Assembly (NCBI GenBank): GCA_050249695.1
Contig: JBFWQA010000004.1
Span: forward strand, 1 to 64,000
Length of the DNA: 64,000 bases
Origin: JACKJP01 sp050249695
Lineage (GTDB): Bacteria > Pseudomonadota > Alphaproteobacteria > Rhizobiales > Tepidamorphaceae
Reading direction: 5' to 3'
Both the position numbers and the translations under genes were made by a program. Position 1 is the stretch's first letter; every line of letters starts with the position of its first letter. The notes under the pieces are model-generated. The model saw only the letters and a list, made by a program, of their open reading frames with translations, did not search any database and was not told the DNA's origin. Positions 9,138 to 17,542 of the stretch are shown piece after piece.

Positions 9138-9902
9138 ATGTCGGACGCGATCCTTCAGACAAGCGACCTGACCGTCCGCTTCGGCGGCCATGTCGCCGTC
9201 AACCATGTGAGCTGCGCTTTTCGCGCCGGCGAACTCACCGCGATCGTCGGTCCGAACGGCGCCGGCAAGACGACCTATTTCAACCTTATCTCTGGCCAGA
9301 TCCGCGCCAGCGAGGGCCGCGTCTTCCTGAGGCAGCACGACATCACCCGCATGGCCGTCGCCGAGCGCACGCGCCGCGGCATCGGCCGCGCCTTCCAGCT
9401 CACCAATCTCTTTCCCAATCTGACTGTGCTGGAGAATGTCCGCCTCGTCATCCAGGCGCAGCACCATCGGGGCTTCCGGCTCTTCTCCATGGCCGACAGC
9501 GATACCGGCATAACCGACGCCGCAGCCGCCATCCTCTCCCGCGTGCGGCTCGACCGGCTTGCGGCGCAGAAGGTCAGCGAACTCTCGCACGGCAATCAGC
9601 GCAAGCTCGAGGTCGCATTGCTGATCGCGCTCGATCCGATCGTCTACATGTTCGACGAACCGACCGCCGGCATGTCGGTCGACGATGCCCCGGTGGTCCT
9701 CGATCTGATAGCCGAACTCAAGGCCGACAGCAGCCGAGCGATCCTGCTTGTGGAACACAAGATGGACGTCATCCGCAGCCTCGCGGATCGCATCGTCGTG
9801 CTTCACAACGGCGCGCTCGCCGCCGATGGTCCGCCGGCCGAGGTCATGGCCTCCGACGTGGTGCAGGAAGCCTATCTTGGACGGGGGCTGGACAATGTCT
9901 GA
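9138..9902 (+). CDS. ABC importer ATPase, LivG-like
   Basis: A 254-residue nucleotide-binding subunit of the branched-chain amino acid importer family. It has Walker A GPNGAGKTT, an LivG-type segment (RRGIGRAFQLTNLFPNLTVLENV), a signature region LSHGNQRKLEVALL and Walker B IVYMFDEPTAGM. The signature LSHGNQ is a common LivG variant of LSGGQ. The start lies 60 bases after the binding-protein gene and the stop overlaps the next ATPase start by eight bases. It should pair with the second ATPase beneath the two permeases at the inner membrane. Confidence 0.93.
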   Translation: MSDAILQTSDLTVRFGGHVAVNHVSCAFRAGELTAIVGPNGAGKTTYFNLISGQIRASEGRVFLRQHDITRMAVAERTRRGIGRAFQLTNLFPNLTVLENVRLVIQAQHHRGFRLFSMADSDTGITDAAAAILSRVRLDRLAAQKVSELSHGNQRKLEVALLIALDPIVYMFDEPTAGMSVDDAPVVLDLIAELKADSSRAILLVEHKMDVIRSLADRIVVLHNGALAADGPPAEVMASDVVQEAYLGRGLDNV

Positions 9903-10617
9903 TCCCGTCCTCAGCCTGAAGGGCGTCTGCACCGATATCGCGCAGTATCATATTCTTCGGGGCGTCGATCTCGAAGTCCCGGCTGGCGGCGTCACCATGC
10001 TGCTCGGCCGCAATGGCGTCGGCAAGACGACGACGCTGCGCACGATCATGGGGCTGTGGCGCGCCAGACAGGGCCAAGTGCTGTTTGACGGTGAGGATAT
10101 CACCACCCTGCCGACGCCAGCCATCGCCCGTCGCGGCATCGGCTTTGTGCCGGAGGATATGGGGATTTTCTCCGATCTTTCGGTTGAGGAGAACATGACG
10201 CTCGCCGCCGTCACCGGCCCCATCGACCAGGCGCGGCTCGAGTGGCTGCACGCGGCATTTCCGCCGCTCAAGACTTTCTGGAAGAAGGAGGCGGGAACGC
10301 TTTCAGGCGGGCAGAAGCAGATGCTGTCGGTCGCCCGCGCGATGATCGAGAAGCGCCGGCTCTATCTTATCGACGAGCCGACGAAAGGTCTTGCCCCGGC
10401 CATTGTCGCGACGCTCGCTGGGGCCTTGCGCGCGTTGAAACAGGAGGGCGCGTCGATCCTCCTCGTCGAGCAGAACTTTTCCGTCGCAAAGGCGCTCGGC
10501 GACACCTGCGCGGTCATGGATGACGGCCGTGTCGTCTGGGCCGGCGAGATGGCGACGCTCGCCGGCGACACCGCGCTGCAGGAACGCCTCATGGGGCTTA
10601 GCATGGAGAGCGCATGA
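9895..10617 (+). CDS. ABC importer ATPase, LivF-like
   Basis: A 240-residue second ATPase of the importer. Walker A is GRNGVGKTT, the signature is LSGGQKQ and Walker B is LYLIDEPTKGLAP, all typical of LivF. The ATG at 9895 lies eight bases inside the end of the LivG-like gene; the longer frame that begins at 9748 overlaps that gene entirely and is rejected. The last bases overlap the permease start (ATGA). Confidence 0.93.
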   Translation: MSDPVLSLKGVCTDIAQYHILRGVDLEVPAGGVTMLLGRNGVGKTTTLRTIMGLWRARQGQVLFDGEDITTLPTPAIARRGIGFVPEDMGIFSDLSVEENMTLAAVTGPIDQARLEWLHAAFPPLKTFWKKEAGTLSGGQKQMLSVARAMIEKRRLYLIDEPTKGLAPAIVATLAGALRALKQEGASILLVEQNFSVAKALGDTCAVMDDGRVVWAGEMATLAGDTALQERLMGLSMESA

Positions 10618-11645
10618 CCGCCGCACCAGACCACGCCCCGACGATCGCCGGGCTTTCCAACTGGCAGCGCCTCCAGCGTCATCTGCCGCTGTTGCTCGTA
10701 CCGCTTCTCGTCATCCTCGGCTATCTGGCGATCCCCGCGACAAGCTCATGGCTGACACTGACGGTTTCGGGCCTTGCCATGGGGATGATGATCTTCATCA
10801 TGGCGTCCGGTCTCACGCTGGTCTTCGGCCTGATGGACGTCATCAATTTCGGCCACGGCGCATTCATCTCGGTTGGCGCCTTTGTCGGGGTGAGCGTCCT
10901 GCTCGCCCTCGGCGCGATGACCGGCGCCCCCTCGCTGGCGCTCAACATTGCAGCCGTACTCGTCGCCGTTGCCGGTGCAATGGCGGCGACGGCGGTGATA
11001 GGCTGGATCTTTGAACGGGTGATCGTCAAGCCCGTCTATGGCGCCCATCTCAAACAGATCCTCGTCACGATGGGCGGGCTCATCATCGTCGAGCAGCTGA
11101 TCCTGATCGTCTGGGGACCGGACGAGATTTTCTTCTCCCGGCCCGAGATGCTGAAAGGGGCAATCACCTTCGCCGGAGCCGCGATCGAGAAATACCGGCT
11201 GCTAGCGGTCGGCTTCGGGCTTGTCCTTTTCCTTGCGATGATCTGGGTGCTGCGTTCCACGAAGATCGGCCTCATCGTGCGCGCCGGCGTGCAGAACGGT
11301 GAGATGGTCGAGGCACTCGGCTATCGCCTCCGTATCGTGTTTGTCGCGGTGTTCATCGCAGGCTCCGCGCTGGCCGGCCTCGGCGGCGTCATGTGGGCGC
11401 TCTATCAGGAGGTCATCACCGCCCATATGGGGCAGGAAATGATGGTTCTAGTGTTCATCGTGGTCATCATTGGAGGTCTCGGCTCGATCGAAGGGTGCTT
11501 TATCGGCGCGTTGCTCGTCGGCCTGATGCAGAACTATGTCGGATTCATCGAGCCCAAGGTTGCGCTCATTTCCAATATCGGTCTGCTCGTGCTCGTCCTG
11601 ATGTGGCGGCCGCAGGGCATGCTGCCGGTGGTGAAGGCGAAATGA
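10614..11645 (+). CDS. ABC importer permease, LivH-like
   Basis: A 343-residue inner-membrane permease of the LivH class. It is strongly hydrophobic with about eight to nine membrane segments, contains GLTLVFGLMDVINFGHGAF, the hallmark of LivH proteins, and ends VLMWRPQGML. The start overlaps the ATPase gene (ATGA), and the stop overlaps the next permease in the same way. It has a longer N-terminus than typical LivH proteins of about 300 residues. Confidence 0.93.
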   Translation: MTAAPDHAPTIAGLSNWQRLQRHLPLLLVPLLVILGYLAIPATSSWLTLTVSGLAMGMMIFIMASGLTLVFGLMDVINFGHGAFISVGAFVGVSVLLALGAMTGAPSLALNIAAVLVAVAGAMAATAVIGWIFERVIVKPVYGAHLKQILVTMGGLIIVEQLILIVWGPDEIFFSRPEMLKGAITFAGAAIEKYRLLAVGFGLVLFLAMIWVLRSTKIGLIVRAGVQNGEMVEALGYRLRIVFVAVFIAGSALAGLGGVMWALYQEVITAHMGQEMMVLVFIVVIIGGLGSIEGCFIGALLVGLMQNYVGFIEPKVALISNIGLLVLVLMWRPQGMLPVVKAK

Positions 11646-12706
11646 CCATGCTCATGAGCCTGATATCCGGCGATCGGCCGCGCAGCGTCGTCCTAACCGT
11701 GATCCTGCTCGCGATCGTCGTCGGTCTCGCATTCGCGCCGTTCCTGTTTCCCGGCATCCGGTCGCTGGAGACGGCGGCGCGGATCTGCATCTTCATCCTC
11801 CTGGTTGCCAGCTACGATCTGATGCTCGGCTACGGCGGCATCGTTTCGTTCGCCCACACCATGTTCTTCGGCATGGGCGCTTACGGGGTCGCATTGGCAT
11901 CGGTGCACATGGGGCGCGGCTTCGACGCACTGATCGTGGGAACCCTCGCCGGGGCCATCGCCGCCGCCGCGCTTGCCCTGCTCATCGGCCTCTTCAGCCT
12001 GCGGGTCCGCGCGATCTTCTTCGCGATGATCACGCTCGCCGTGGCGTCCGCCGTGGCGGTGCTGGTCAGCCAGCTCTCCAGCCTCACCGGCGGCGAGGAC
12101 GGGCTGAACTACCAGATACCGCGCGCACTCACGCCGGCGTTCAAGTTCGCCGAAGGCCGGCTCTTTGATGTCGCCCTCAACGGCAAGCTGCTGAACTACT
12201 ATCTGGTCTTCTTCAGCGCGCTCTTTCTTTTTCTGCTGCTGCTGCGCGTCGTCAATTCGCCATTCGGGCGCGTGCTCCAGGCGATCCGCGAGAACGACTT
12301 CAGGGCCGAGGCGATCGGCTACCGCGTCGTCTATTACCGCACTGCCGCGACCTGCATTTCGGCAGCCGTTGCAGCCGTTGCCGGATCCCTCTTTGCGATC
12401 TGGCTGCGCTATGTCGGTCCTGATACGACGCTCAGTTTCGAGATCATGATAGACATCCTGCTGATGGTGGTGATCGGCGGCATGGGCACGATGTACGGCG
12501 CCGTCATCGGCGCCGTGGTGTTCATCGTCGCGCAGAACTACCTTCAGGAACTGATGGCCGTCGCCGCGAGCGCCACCGCCAAGGTACCCGTCCTGCCGCT
12601 CTTTTTTGATCCGGACCGCTGGCTCTTGTGGCTCGGCGTCCTCTTTGTCCTGTCGGTTTACTTCTTTCCCACCGGCATCGTCGGCCGCCTGCGGCAGGGC
12701 CGATAG
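11642..12706 (+). CDS. ABC importer permease, LivM-like
   Basis: A 354-residue permease of the LivM class with about nine membrane segments. The conserved YDLMLGYGGIVSFAHTMFFG block and the cytoplasmic coupling stretch SPFGRVLQAIRENDFRAEAIGY are both present. The start is the ATG at 11642, overlapping the LivH-like stop. It forms the channel heterodimer with the preceding permease. Confidence 0.93.
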   Translation: MTMLMSLISGDRPRSVVLTVILLAIVVGLAFAPFLFPGIRSLETAARICIFILLVASYDLMLGYGGIVSFAHTMFFGMGAYGVALASVHMGRGFDALIVGTLAGAIAAAALALLIGLFSLRVRAIFFAMITLAVASAVAVLVSQLSSLTGGEDGLNYQIPRALTPAFKFAEGRLFDVALNGKLLNYYLVFFSALFLFLLLLRVVNSPFGRVLQAIRENDFRAEAIGYRVVYYRTAATCISAAVAAVAGSLFAIWLRYVGPDTTLSFEIMIDILLMVVIGGMGTMYGAVIGAVVFIVAQNYLQELMAVAASATAKVPVLPLFFDPDRWLLWLGVLFVLSVYFFPTGIVGRLRQGR

Positions 12707-12707
12707 C

Positions 12708-13490
12708 ATGACAACGCCCTTCGCCCTGGAGGCCGGGCAGGGGCCGACACTGCTGTTTCTCCACGGTTGGACGATGGAGAGCGGTCTGTTCCGCGATCAG
12801 TTTGCGCGGCTTTCCGGCAGGTTCCACTGCATCGCCCCCGATCTGCCGGGCCACGGAGAGGCGCTGGGCATTGAGCCCACCGTCGCAAGCGCCGCCGAAC
12901 TCGTCCACCGGCTTATCGAGGACCGCGATCTGTCCGCCGTCACGCTGGTCGGCTGGTCACTCGGCGCGACCGTCGCCTGGACCTATCTGGATCGCTATGG
13001 CGACAGGCGGGTGCGCGGTCTGGTGTCGGTCGACATGAGCCCGAAGATCGTCAACGAAGGCGGCTGGACGCTCGGCATGAAGGGGCAGACCCGCGAAAAG
13101 ATGCGGCATAATGCGGCGCGATTTGAAAAGGACTGGGCCGCTGCCGCGCCCGCCATCGCGGCCGGGATGTTTGCCGACCGCAAGGGTCCGCCGCTTTTCG
13201 GTTTCGACGACGCGGTCGAGCAGATACGCTCCAGCGACCCACAGGCGATGAATGCGATGTGGGCTTCCTTGTCCAGCGCCGACTGTCGCGCGATGGTCGG
13301 GGGGATTTCGGTTCCTTTCCTCGTGACCCATGGCGCGCGCAGCCGTGTCTATTCGCCTCGGACTGCCGAATGGCTGGTGGCGGCGGCGCCGCGCGCCCTC
13401 CTGCACAGCTTCCCCGCCGCAGGCCACGCGCCGCACCTCGAGGAACCTGAATCATTTGCAACGCTTATCGGCGACTTCGCCTGCAGTTGA
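12708..13490 (+). CDS. Alpha/beta hydrolase
   Basis: A 260-residue alpha/beta-fold hydrolase that starts one base after the LivM-like stop, so it belongs to the importer operon. The oxyanion block LLFLHGWTMESGLF, the nucleophile elbow LVGWSLGATVAW (Ser in G-W-S-L-G) and a late His in AAGHAPHLEEPE form the expected catalytic machinery; an Asp/Glu member is likely near residue 215. BioH-like esterases and ring-fission hydrolases share this architecture. It could release the imported acid from an ester or thioester before CoA activation by the ligase at 14209-15708; that link is inference from neighbourhood. Confidence 0.85.
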   Translation: MTTPFALEAGQGPTLLFLHGWTMESGLFRDQFARLSGRFHCIAPDLPGHGEALGIEPTVASAAELVHRLIEDRDLSAVTLVGWSLGATVAWTYLDRYGDRRVRGLVSVDMSPKIVNEGGWTLGMKGQTREKMRHNAARFEKDWAAAAPAIAAGMFADRKGPPLFGFDDAVEQIRSSDPQAMNAMWASLSSADCRAMVGGISVPFLVTHGARSRVYSPRTAEWLVAAAPRALLHSFPAAGHAPHLEEPESFATLIGDFACS

Positions 13491-13493
13491 GGT

Positions 13494-13853
13494 TCACGCG
13501 CCGACGTCCTTTGCCAGCACAAGCGAACGTCCCTCGCAGATGACCGTGCCATCGGGCGCGGTACAACTCGCCCACAGATCCACGAGATGCTTTTCCGGCC
13601 TGAGGCGCGAAACCTCCACCCGGGCCGTCAGCGTCTCCCCCAGCGGCGCGGCTTTGAGAAATCGCATTTCCTGCTTGAGGTAATTGGTGCCCGGTCCGGG
13701 GAGTTTGACGCCGAGAAGATAGGAAAACATCGCCGCGATCAGCGGCTCGGGCACGGCTTCGGGAAGCGTCGAGATGCCGGCGAGCGCCGCAAATTCAGCC
13801 ATTTCCGAACGGTCGAAGCTACGCCGCACCTCGGCGCAATCCCCGGTCTTCAT
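13494..13853 (-). CDS. MaoC-like hotdog protein lacking the hydratase motif
   Basis: A 119-residue single hotdog domain (MaoC/FAS1 dehydratase-like). The ATG at 13853 overlaps the stop of the next MaoC-like gene by one base. Unlike its neighbour it has no D-x-N-P-x-H active-site motif; the equivalent region reads ISTLPEAVPEPLIAAMF. It is therefore likely to be the non-catalytic half of a heterodimeric hydratase, as in the HadAB/HtdXY pairs of actinobacteria. Substrate would be an enoyl-CoA made in this pathway. Confidence 0.8.
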   Translation of the reverse strand: MKTGDCAEVRRSFDRSEMAEFAALAGISTLPEAVPEPLIAAMFSYLLGVKLPGPGTNYLKQEMRFLKAAPLGETLTARVEVSRLRPEKHLVDLWASCTAPDGTVICEGRSLVLAKDVGA

Positions 13854-14212
13854 CACGCCAGCTCCGTTTCGCCGACGAGCAGTTCCGCGCCGTCGTCCCG
13901 CCGTATCGCGCGCATCGAAAAGCGCCTTTCGGCAATCTCTTCGATGGCGAGGCTGACCGGTTCGCCGGCAAAGCAGGGGTTGGGGAACATCATCGCCTGC
14001 GATGCCTGCCTTGCATGCGGCATCGCCTCGACGATGAGCCCCCAGAGTTTCGAATAGATCAGCATGCCGTGCGAGACGGTGCGGCCGAACCGGGTGCGCG
14101 CGGAAAATGCCGGGTCGACATGGATCGGATTGTCGTCGCCGGAAATGCGCGCGAAAAGGTCGAACTCCTCCTGTGTCGGGATCCAAACGAGCTCGACGCG
14201 CAGGTTCGTCAT
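13853..14212 (-). CDS. MaoC-like (R)-hydratase, catalytic subunit
   Basis: A 119-residue MaoC-like dehydratase with an intact hydratase 2 motif: SGDDNPIHVDP followed by FGRTVSHGML, carrying the catalytic Asp and His. It overlaps the upstream ligase gene (ATGA) and abuts the non-catalytic partner downstream. The two small hotdog proteins, each half the size of a double-hotdog hydratase, most likely dimerise to hydrate a 2-enoyl-CoA. Confidence 0.85.
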   Translation of the reverse strand: MTNLRVELVWIPTQEEFDLFARISGDDNPIHVDPAFSARTRFGRTVSHGMLIYSKLWGLIVEAMPHARQASQAMMFPNPCFAGEPVSLAIEEIAERRFSMRAIRRDDGAELLVGETELA

Positions 14213-15708
14213 GCCAGTTTCCTCAATTCGGGCTTACGCACCTTGCCGGCGGCGGTACGGGGAAAATCCTCAACGACCGTGAAGCTGCGCGGCACCTTGT
14301 AGGCGGCAAGGCGCTCCCGGCACCAGCCTGCCAGGCTGCCCGTATCGAGCGTGCGGCCCGGCCTCGCGATGATGAAGGCTGCGCCGCTCTCGCCCCACTT
14401 CTCGTCGCTGACGCCAACGACGGCGGCTTCCAGAATCGCTTCATGGGTCACGAGCACGCGCTCCACCTCTGCGGGATAGACGTTCTCTCCGCCAGAAATG
14501 AACATGTCCTTGATGCGGTCGACGATGAAATAGTAGCCATCCTCGTCGCGCCGCGCGATATCGCCGGAGCGCAGCCATCCATCCTCGGTGAAGGCCTTGG
14601 AAGTCGCGTCGTCATTCTCAAAATAGCCCGGCGTGATCGCGGGGCCGCGCAGCAGCACTTCTCCCGTGCCGGGCATGCCGGGTCCGATACCGTCAAGCCG
14701 CACCTCGGTCAGGCTCTGCGGCTTGCCGACGGAACCGATCTTCTCGGCCGCATGGGCCCGGTCGACGAGGAAGGCGGTCGGTCCGGTCTCGGTCATCCCG
14801 AAGCCGTTGCAGATCATTGCACCGCGCGCGGCGAAGAAGCGGATGAGAGGTTCGGAAAGCGGCGCGCCGCCACAGGCGCAGCGCACCTCTTTCCAGTCGA
14901 TGGAATCGACATCGGGGTGCAGGCTGAAAGCCTGAAAGATCGTCGGCACGCCGAAGAACTGCGTGATCTCTCCAGCGCCGATCAGGCCGAGAATCGTATC
15001 GGGGTCAAACCGCTTGACGATGACCGACGAGCCGCCATGCAGGAAAACGGGAAGCGTATAGAGATTGATGCCCGCGGTGTGGAACAGGGGCAGGAAATTG
15101 ACGCTGCGGTCGGTGCTGACAAGGTCGACCGCCTGCCCGATATTGACGGTGTTCGCCCAGCACATCCGCGCCGTCTGTACCACCGCTTTCGGCAGCCCGG
15201 TCGTGCCGGAGGTGAAGAGCAGATACCACGGCTCCGTCGCCGAGACTGGACCGGTGAAAGGGGTGGCCGCCGCTTCCAGCAGCGCTTCGACCGCGGCCTC
15301 GCCCTTTTCCGCGCCGCCGATGGCCAGTGCCTTCAATCCGGCTTTGACCGCCAGGGCGCGCGCGCTGTCGGCATTTTCCGCATCGAACAGGATTGCCGAC
15401 GCACCGACCGATTCCACGACCGGCATGAGCTCTGCCACCGGCTGTCGCCAGTTGAGCGGCGCCAGGATGATGCCCGTCTTCTGGCTTGCGAAGAGAGCGA
15501 TGAAGAATTCCACGCGGTTCCAGGTGAGGATGGCAAGCCGTTCACCGCGATGAAGGCCCAGTGCCGCGAACCCGGCGCCGAGACGGTCGGCAGCTGTGTT
15601 GATGTCGGCGAAAGACCAGCGACGCCCGGTCTCGGCTTCCACGAAGGCGACGGCGTCCGGGGTCAGTTCGGCGCGTTTGGCCGCCATGTCCGGCAGATGC
15701 TCGAACAT
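14209..15708 (-). CDS. Acyl-CoA synthetase (AMP-forming)
   Basis: A 499-residue ANL-superfamily acyl-CoA ligase. The P-loop is YLLFTSGTTGLPKAVVQT, the A5-like motif is NGFGMTETGP, the hinge region is LRSGDIARRDEDGYYFIVDRIKDMF, and the C-terminal catalytic Lys lies in PRTAAGKVRKPELR. It should activate a carboxylic acid (medium-chain, branched or aromatic) to its CoA ester using ATP. The gene lies between the enoyl-CoA hydratase-like gene and the two MaoC genes in one operon. The exact acid cannot be assigned. Confidence 0.92.
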   Translation of the reverse strand: MFEHLPDMAAKRAELTPDAVAFVEAETGRRWSFADINTAADRLGAGFAALGLHRGERLAILTWNRVEFFIALFASQKTGIILAPLNWRQPVAELMPVVESVGASAILFDAENADSARALAVKAGLKALAIGGAEKGEAAVEALLEAAATPFTGPVSATEPWYLLFTSGTTGLPKAVVQTARMCWANTVNIGQAVDLVSTDRSVNFLPLFHTAGINLYTLPVFLHGGSSVIVKRFDPDTILGLIGAGEITQFFGVPTIFQAFSLHPDVDSIDWKEVRCACGGAPLSEPLIRFFAARGAMICNGFGMTETGPTAFLVDRAHAAEKIGSVGKPQSLTEVRLDGIGPGMPGTGEVLLRGPAITPGYFENDDATSKAFTEDGWLRSGDIARRDEDGYYFIVDRIKDMFISGGENVYPAEVERVLVTHEAILEAAVVGVSDEKWGESGAAFIIARPGRTLDTGSLAGWCRERLAAYKVPRSFTVVEDFPRTAAGKVRKPELRKLA

Positions 15709-15721
15709 CGTATTCGTTTCC

Positions 15722-16498
15722 TCAAAGCGCGTTCAGAAATCGGGCCATTCCCAGTTCTGTGCCGGGTTTGACGATTTCAGCGCAGAATGCCGCGTGTTCC
15801 GCAGCCAGTCTGTTGGCAATTCGCTCCAGCCGCGCCTCGTCCCAGATAAGGCGTTTGGCCGCGACCATCGCGTCGACGCTGTGATCCGCATCGAGCCGGT
15901 CGATCGCTTCCGCCAGGGCGGTTTGCAGTTGCTTGGCCGGAACCACGCGATTGGCGATGCCGAAAGCGAGTGCGTCCTTTGCTTGTATCCGCCGATTTTC
16001 GATCTGGACCGCAAGTGCGCGAGGGGCGCCGATCCGTTCCGGAAGCAGTGCGCACCATCCGCCATCGGGCGCAAACCCGACTTCGGCATAATAGGGCTGC
16101 AGAAAGGCATCCTCGGACATGATGACGATATCGGCGGCGAAAAGCAGGCCGGCGGCGCCGCCTGTCGTCGCGCCCTGCGCGGCGGCGATAATGATCGCGT
16201 CGCTCGTCAGCATGTCGCTGACGATTTTCTGAAGCCGGCCGACAAGGCGACCCGCATAGTCGCGCCTGTCGCGGCTTTGGTAGAATGCCGCGACATCCCC
16301 GCCGGTGGAGAAGTGCCGTCCGTCGGCGCTGAGAGCGATGAAGGCGGCGTCCCTGGCTTCGGCGAATGCGGCCTCAAGCTCTTCCAGTATCTGCGGTTCG
16401 AGGCTGTTGCAGCGCGCAGGGGCGTTGAGCCGGATATCGGCCACAAGCCGGCCGGAAGGAAGGGTGCGGTGCTCGCTCACAACCCGCTTCGCGTTCAC
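15722..16498 (-). CDS. Enoyl-CoA hydratase/isomerase family protein
   Basis: A 258-residue crotonase-fold protein. The oxyanion-hole segments are visible as FIALSADGRHFSTGGDVAAFY and AAAQGATTGGAAGLLFAADI. The first catalytic Glu of classic hydratases is not obvious, so isomerase, hydrolase or another crotonase activity is possible. The start is GTG at 16498, overlapping the tetR stop (GTGA); the longer frame from 16618 runs inside tetR. It is the second gene of the tetR-led operon. Confidence 0.85.
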   Translation of the reverse strand: MNAKRVVSEHRTLPSGRLVADIRLNAPARCNSLEPQILEELEAAFAEARDAAFIALSADGRHFSTGGDVAAFYQSRDRRDYAGRLVGRLQKIVSDMLTSDAIIIAAAQGATTGGAAGLLFAADIVIMSEDAFLQPYYAEVGFAPDGGWCALLPERIGAPRALAVQIENRRIQAKDALAFGIANRVVPAKQLQTALAEAIDRLDADHSVDAMVAAKRLIWDEARLERIANRLAAEHAAFCAEIVKPGTELGMARFLNAL

Positions 16499-17127
16499 GG
16501 TTCGAGACCCTTGCCGATCAGGTCGAACGCACAGTCGGCAACCTCGTCGATATCCCGGTCCCGTTTCCACAGGACGAAACGCTCGCCGAGCGTCTTGGCC
16601 ATGCCCATCAGCGCCCACGCCCTGATTTCGGCGTCGCCCGGTTTGATGTCGCCGCGACTGGCGGCGGCATCCAGTTGTCTTCGGTAGGCGTCGGCGAACG
16701 AGGCGAAATAGGCCTCATAGGAGGGTGGATGGACGAACCGCGCCTCTTCGACGATCCGGTAGAGAGCCGGACGCTCGGCGACGAACTCCAGAAAGGTGCG
16801 AAGACCGATCTTTTCTGCCTCCAGCCTGCCCTTGGCAGATCCGATCGCTTCGGCGACGACGGTCCGCGTCAGGTGGCCCATCTCCGCGACGAGTTCGCGG
16901 AAGATGTCTTCCTTGCTGTTGAAATAAATGTATAGCGTGCCCTGCGCCGTGCCCGCGACGCGGGTGATGTCGGAGATGGAGGTCTCCGAATAGCCGCGTT
17001 CGGCGAAGACCTGTTCGGCCGCCCGCAATATCTGCTCGCGCCGCGCCCGGCCGCGCTTGGTCTTTGGCAGGCTGGTCTGCATCGGTCTTGTCGAGGGTTC
17101 GGGCATGGTCGGCAACGCGATTGTCAT
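16495..17127 (-). CDS. TetR-family transcriptional regulator
   Basis: A TetR repressor of about 210 residues. The N-terminal helix-turn-helix is clear (ILRAAEQVFAERGYSETSIS, then a recognition helix in GTLYIYFNSKEDIF). The C-terminal domain should bind a ligand, perhaps an acyl-CoA given the operon. The frame opens at an ATG at 17151 that lies within the palindromic operator, so the ATG at 17127 is preferred; ATGs at 17106 and 17082 are also possible. The operator location implies autorepression of tetR and the catabolic genes behind it. Confidence 0.9.
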   Translation of the reverse strand: MTIALPTMPEPSTRPMQTSLPKTKRGRARREQILRAAEQVFAERGYSETSISDITRVAGTAQGTLYIYFNSKEDIFRELVAEMGHLTRTVVAEAIGSAKGRLEAEKIGLRTFLEFVAERPALYRIVEEARFVHPPSYEAYFASFADAYRRQLDAAASRGDIKPGDAEIRAWALMGMAKTLGERFVLWKRDRDIDEVADCAFDLIGKGLEP

Positions 17128-17133
17128 GACAAT

Positions 17134-17153
17134 ACATGAAAAGTGATTCATGT
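17134..17153 (-). promoter_or_regulatory. Palindromic operator of the tetR operon
   Basis: A perfect inverted repeat, ACATGAA and TTCATGT separated by six bases (AAGTGA), immediately upstream of the chosen tetR start. Seven-base arms around a six-base centre are typical of TetR-dimer operators. A degenerate copy is found at 7838-7857. Confidence 0.7.
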
Positions 17154-17209
17154 TTCATTATCATCGCTCGCCTGATCCGTCAAATGGCCGTGAGCGCGCG
17201 AAATGAAGC

Positions 17210-17542
17210 TCAGAGGAATTCGATGGGGCTGTGCCATTGGATGAGCACGATGCAGCCGTCGTCTGATGTGACGGAATGCTGCGACTGGGCCGGATTGAAG
17301 ACGACGGCGCCTTTTTCATAAAGGCCATGTTCGTCACGCTGCGAGCCTTCCAGCACGATCACCGTCTCAAGTCCCGTATGCCTGTGCAAAGGCGCGTGCC
17401 CGCCCGGCGCATATTTCAGCAAGGCAACGGTCGGCGCGCCTTCGACCAGCGTGCAGATTTCAATGCCTGGCCGGAATGGTTCAAAAGCGCAGTCGCGCCA
17501 GCCCCCGTCGATCAGGCCCGCAAGAGAGAAGGGTTTGGTCAT
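17210..17542 (-). CDS. Cupin-domain protein (ChrR-like)
   Basis: A 110-residue single cupin. The metal-binding motif is seen as HAPLHRHTGLETVIVLEG with a later His in AQSQHSV, resembling the C-terminal cupin of ChrR anti-sigma factors. The ATG at 17542 overlaps the stop of the isochorismatase-like gene, so it is the last gene of the BMP-type importer operon. It may bind the operon's substrate or product or act as a small metal-dependent enzyme; no specific reaction can be claimed. Confidence 0.8.
   Translation of the reverse strand: MTKPFSLAGLIDGGWRDCAFEPFRPGIEICTLVEGAPTVALLKYAPGGHAPLHRHTGLETVIVLEGSQRDEHGLYEKGAVVFNPAQSQHSVTSDDGCIVLIQWHSPIEFL

Noticed and set aside
7920..9932. 670-residue minus-strand open frame across the importer genes
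   Set aside because: It lies opposite the binding-protein and LivG-like genes, which have strong family motifs; its composition (many His, Asp and Arg) is typical of GC-driven shadow frames.
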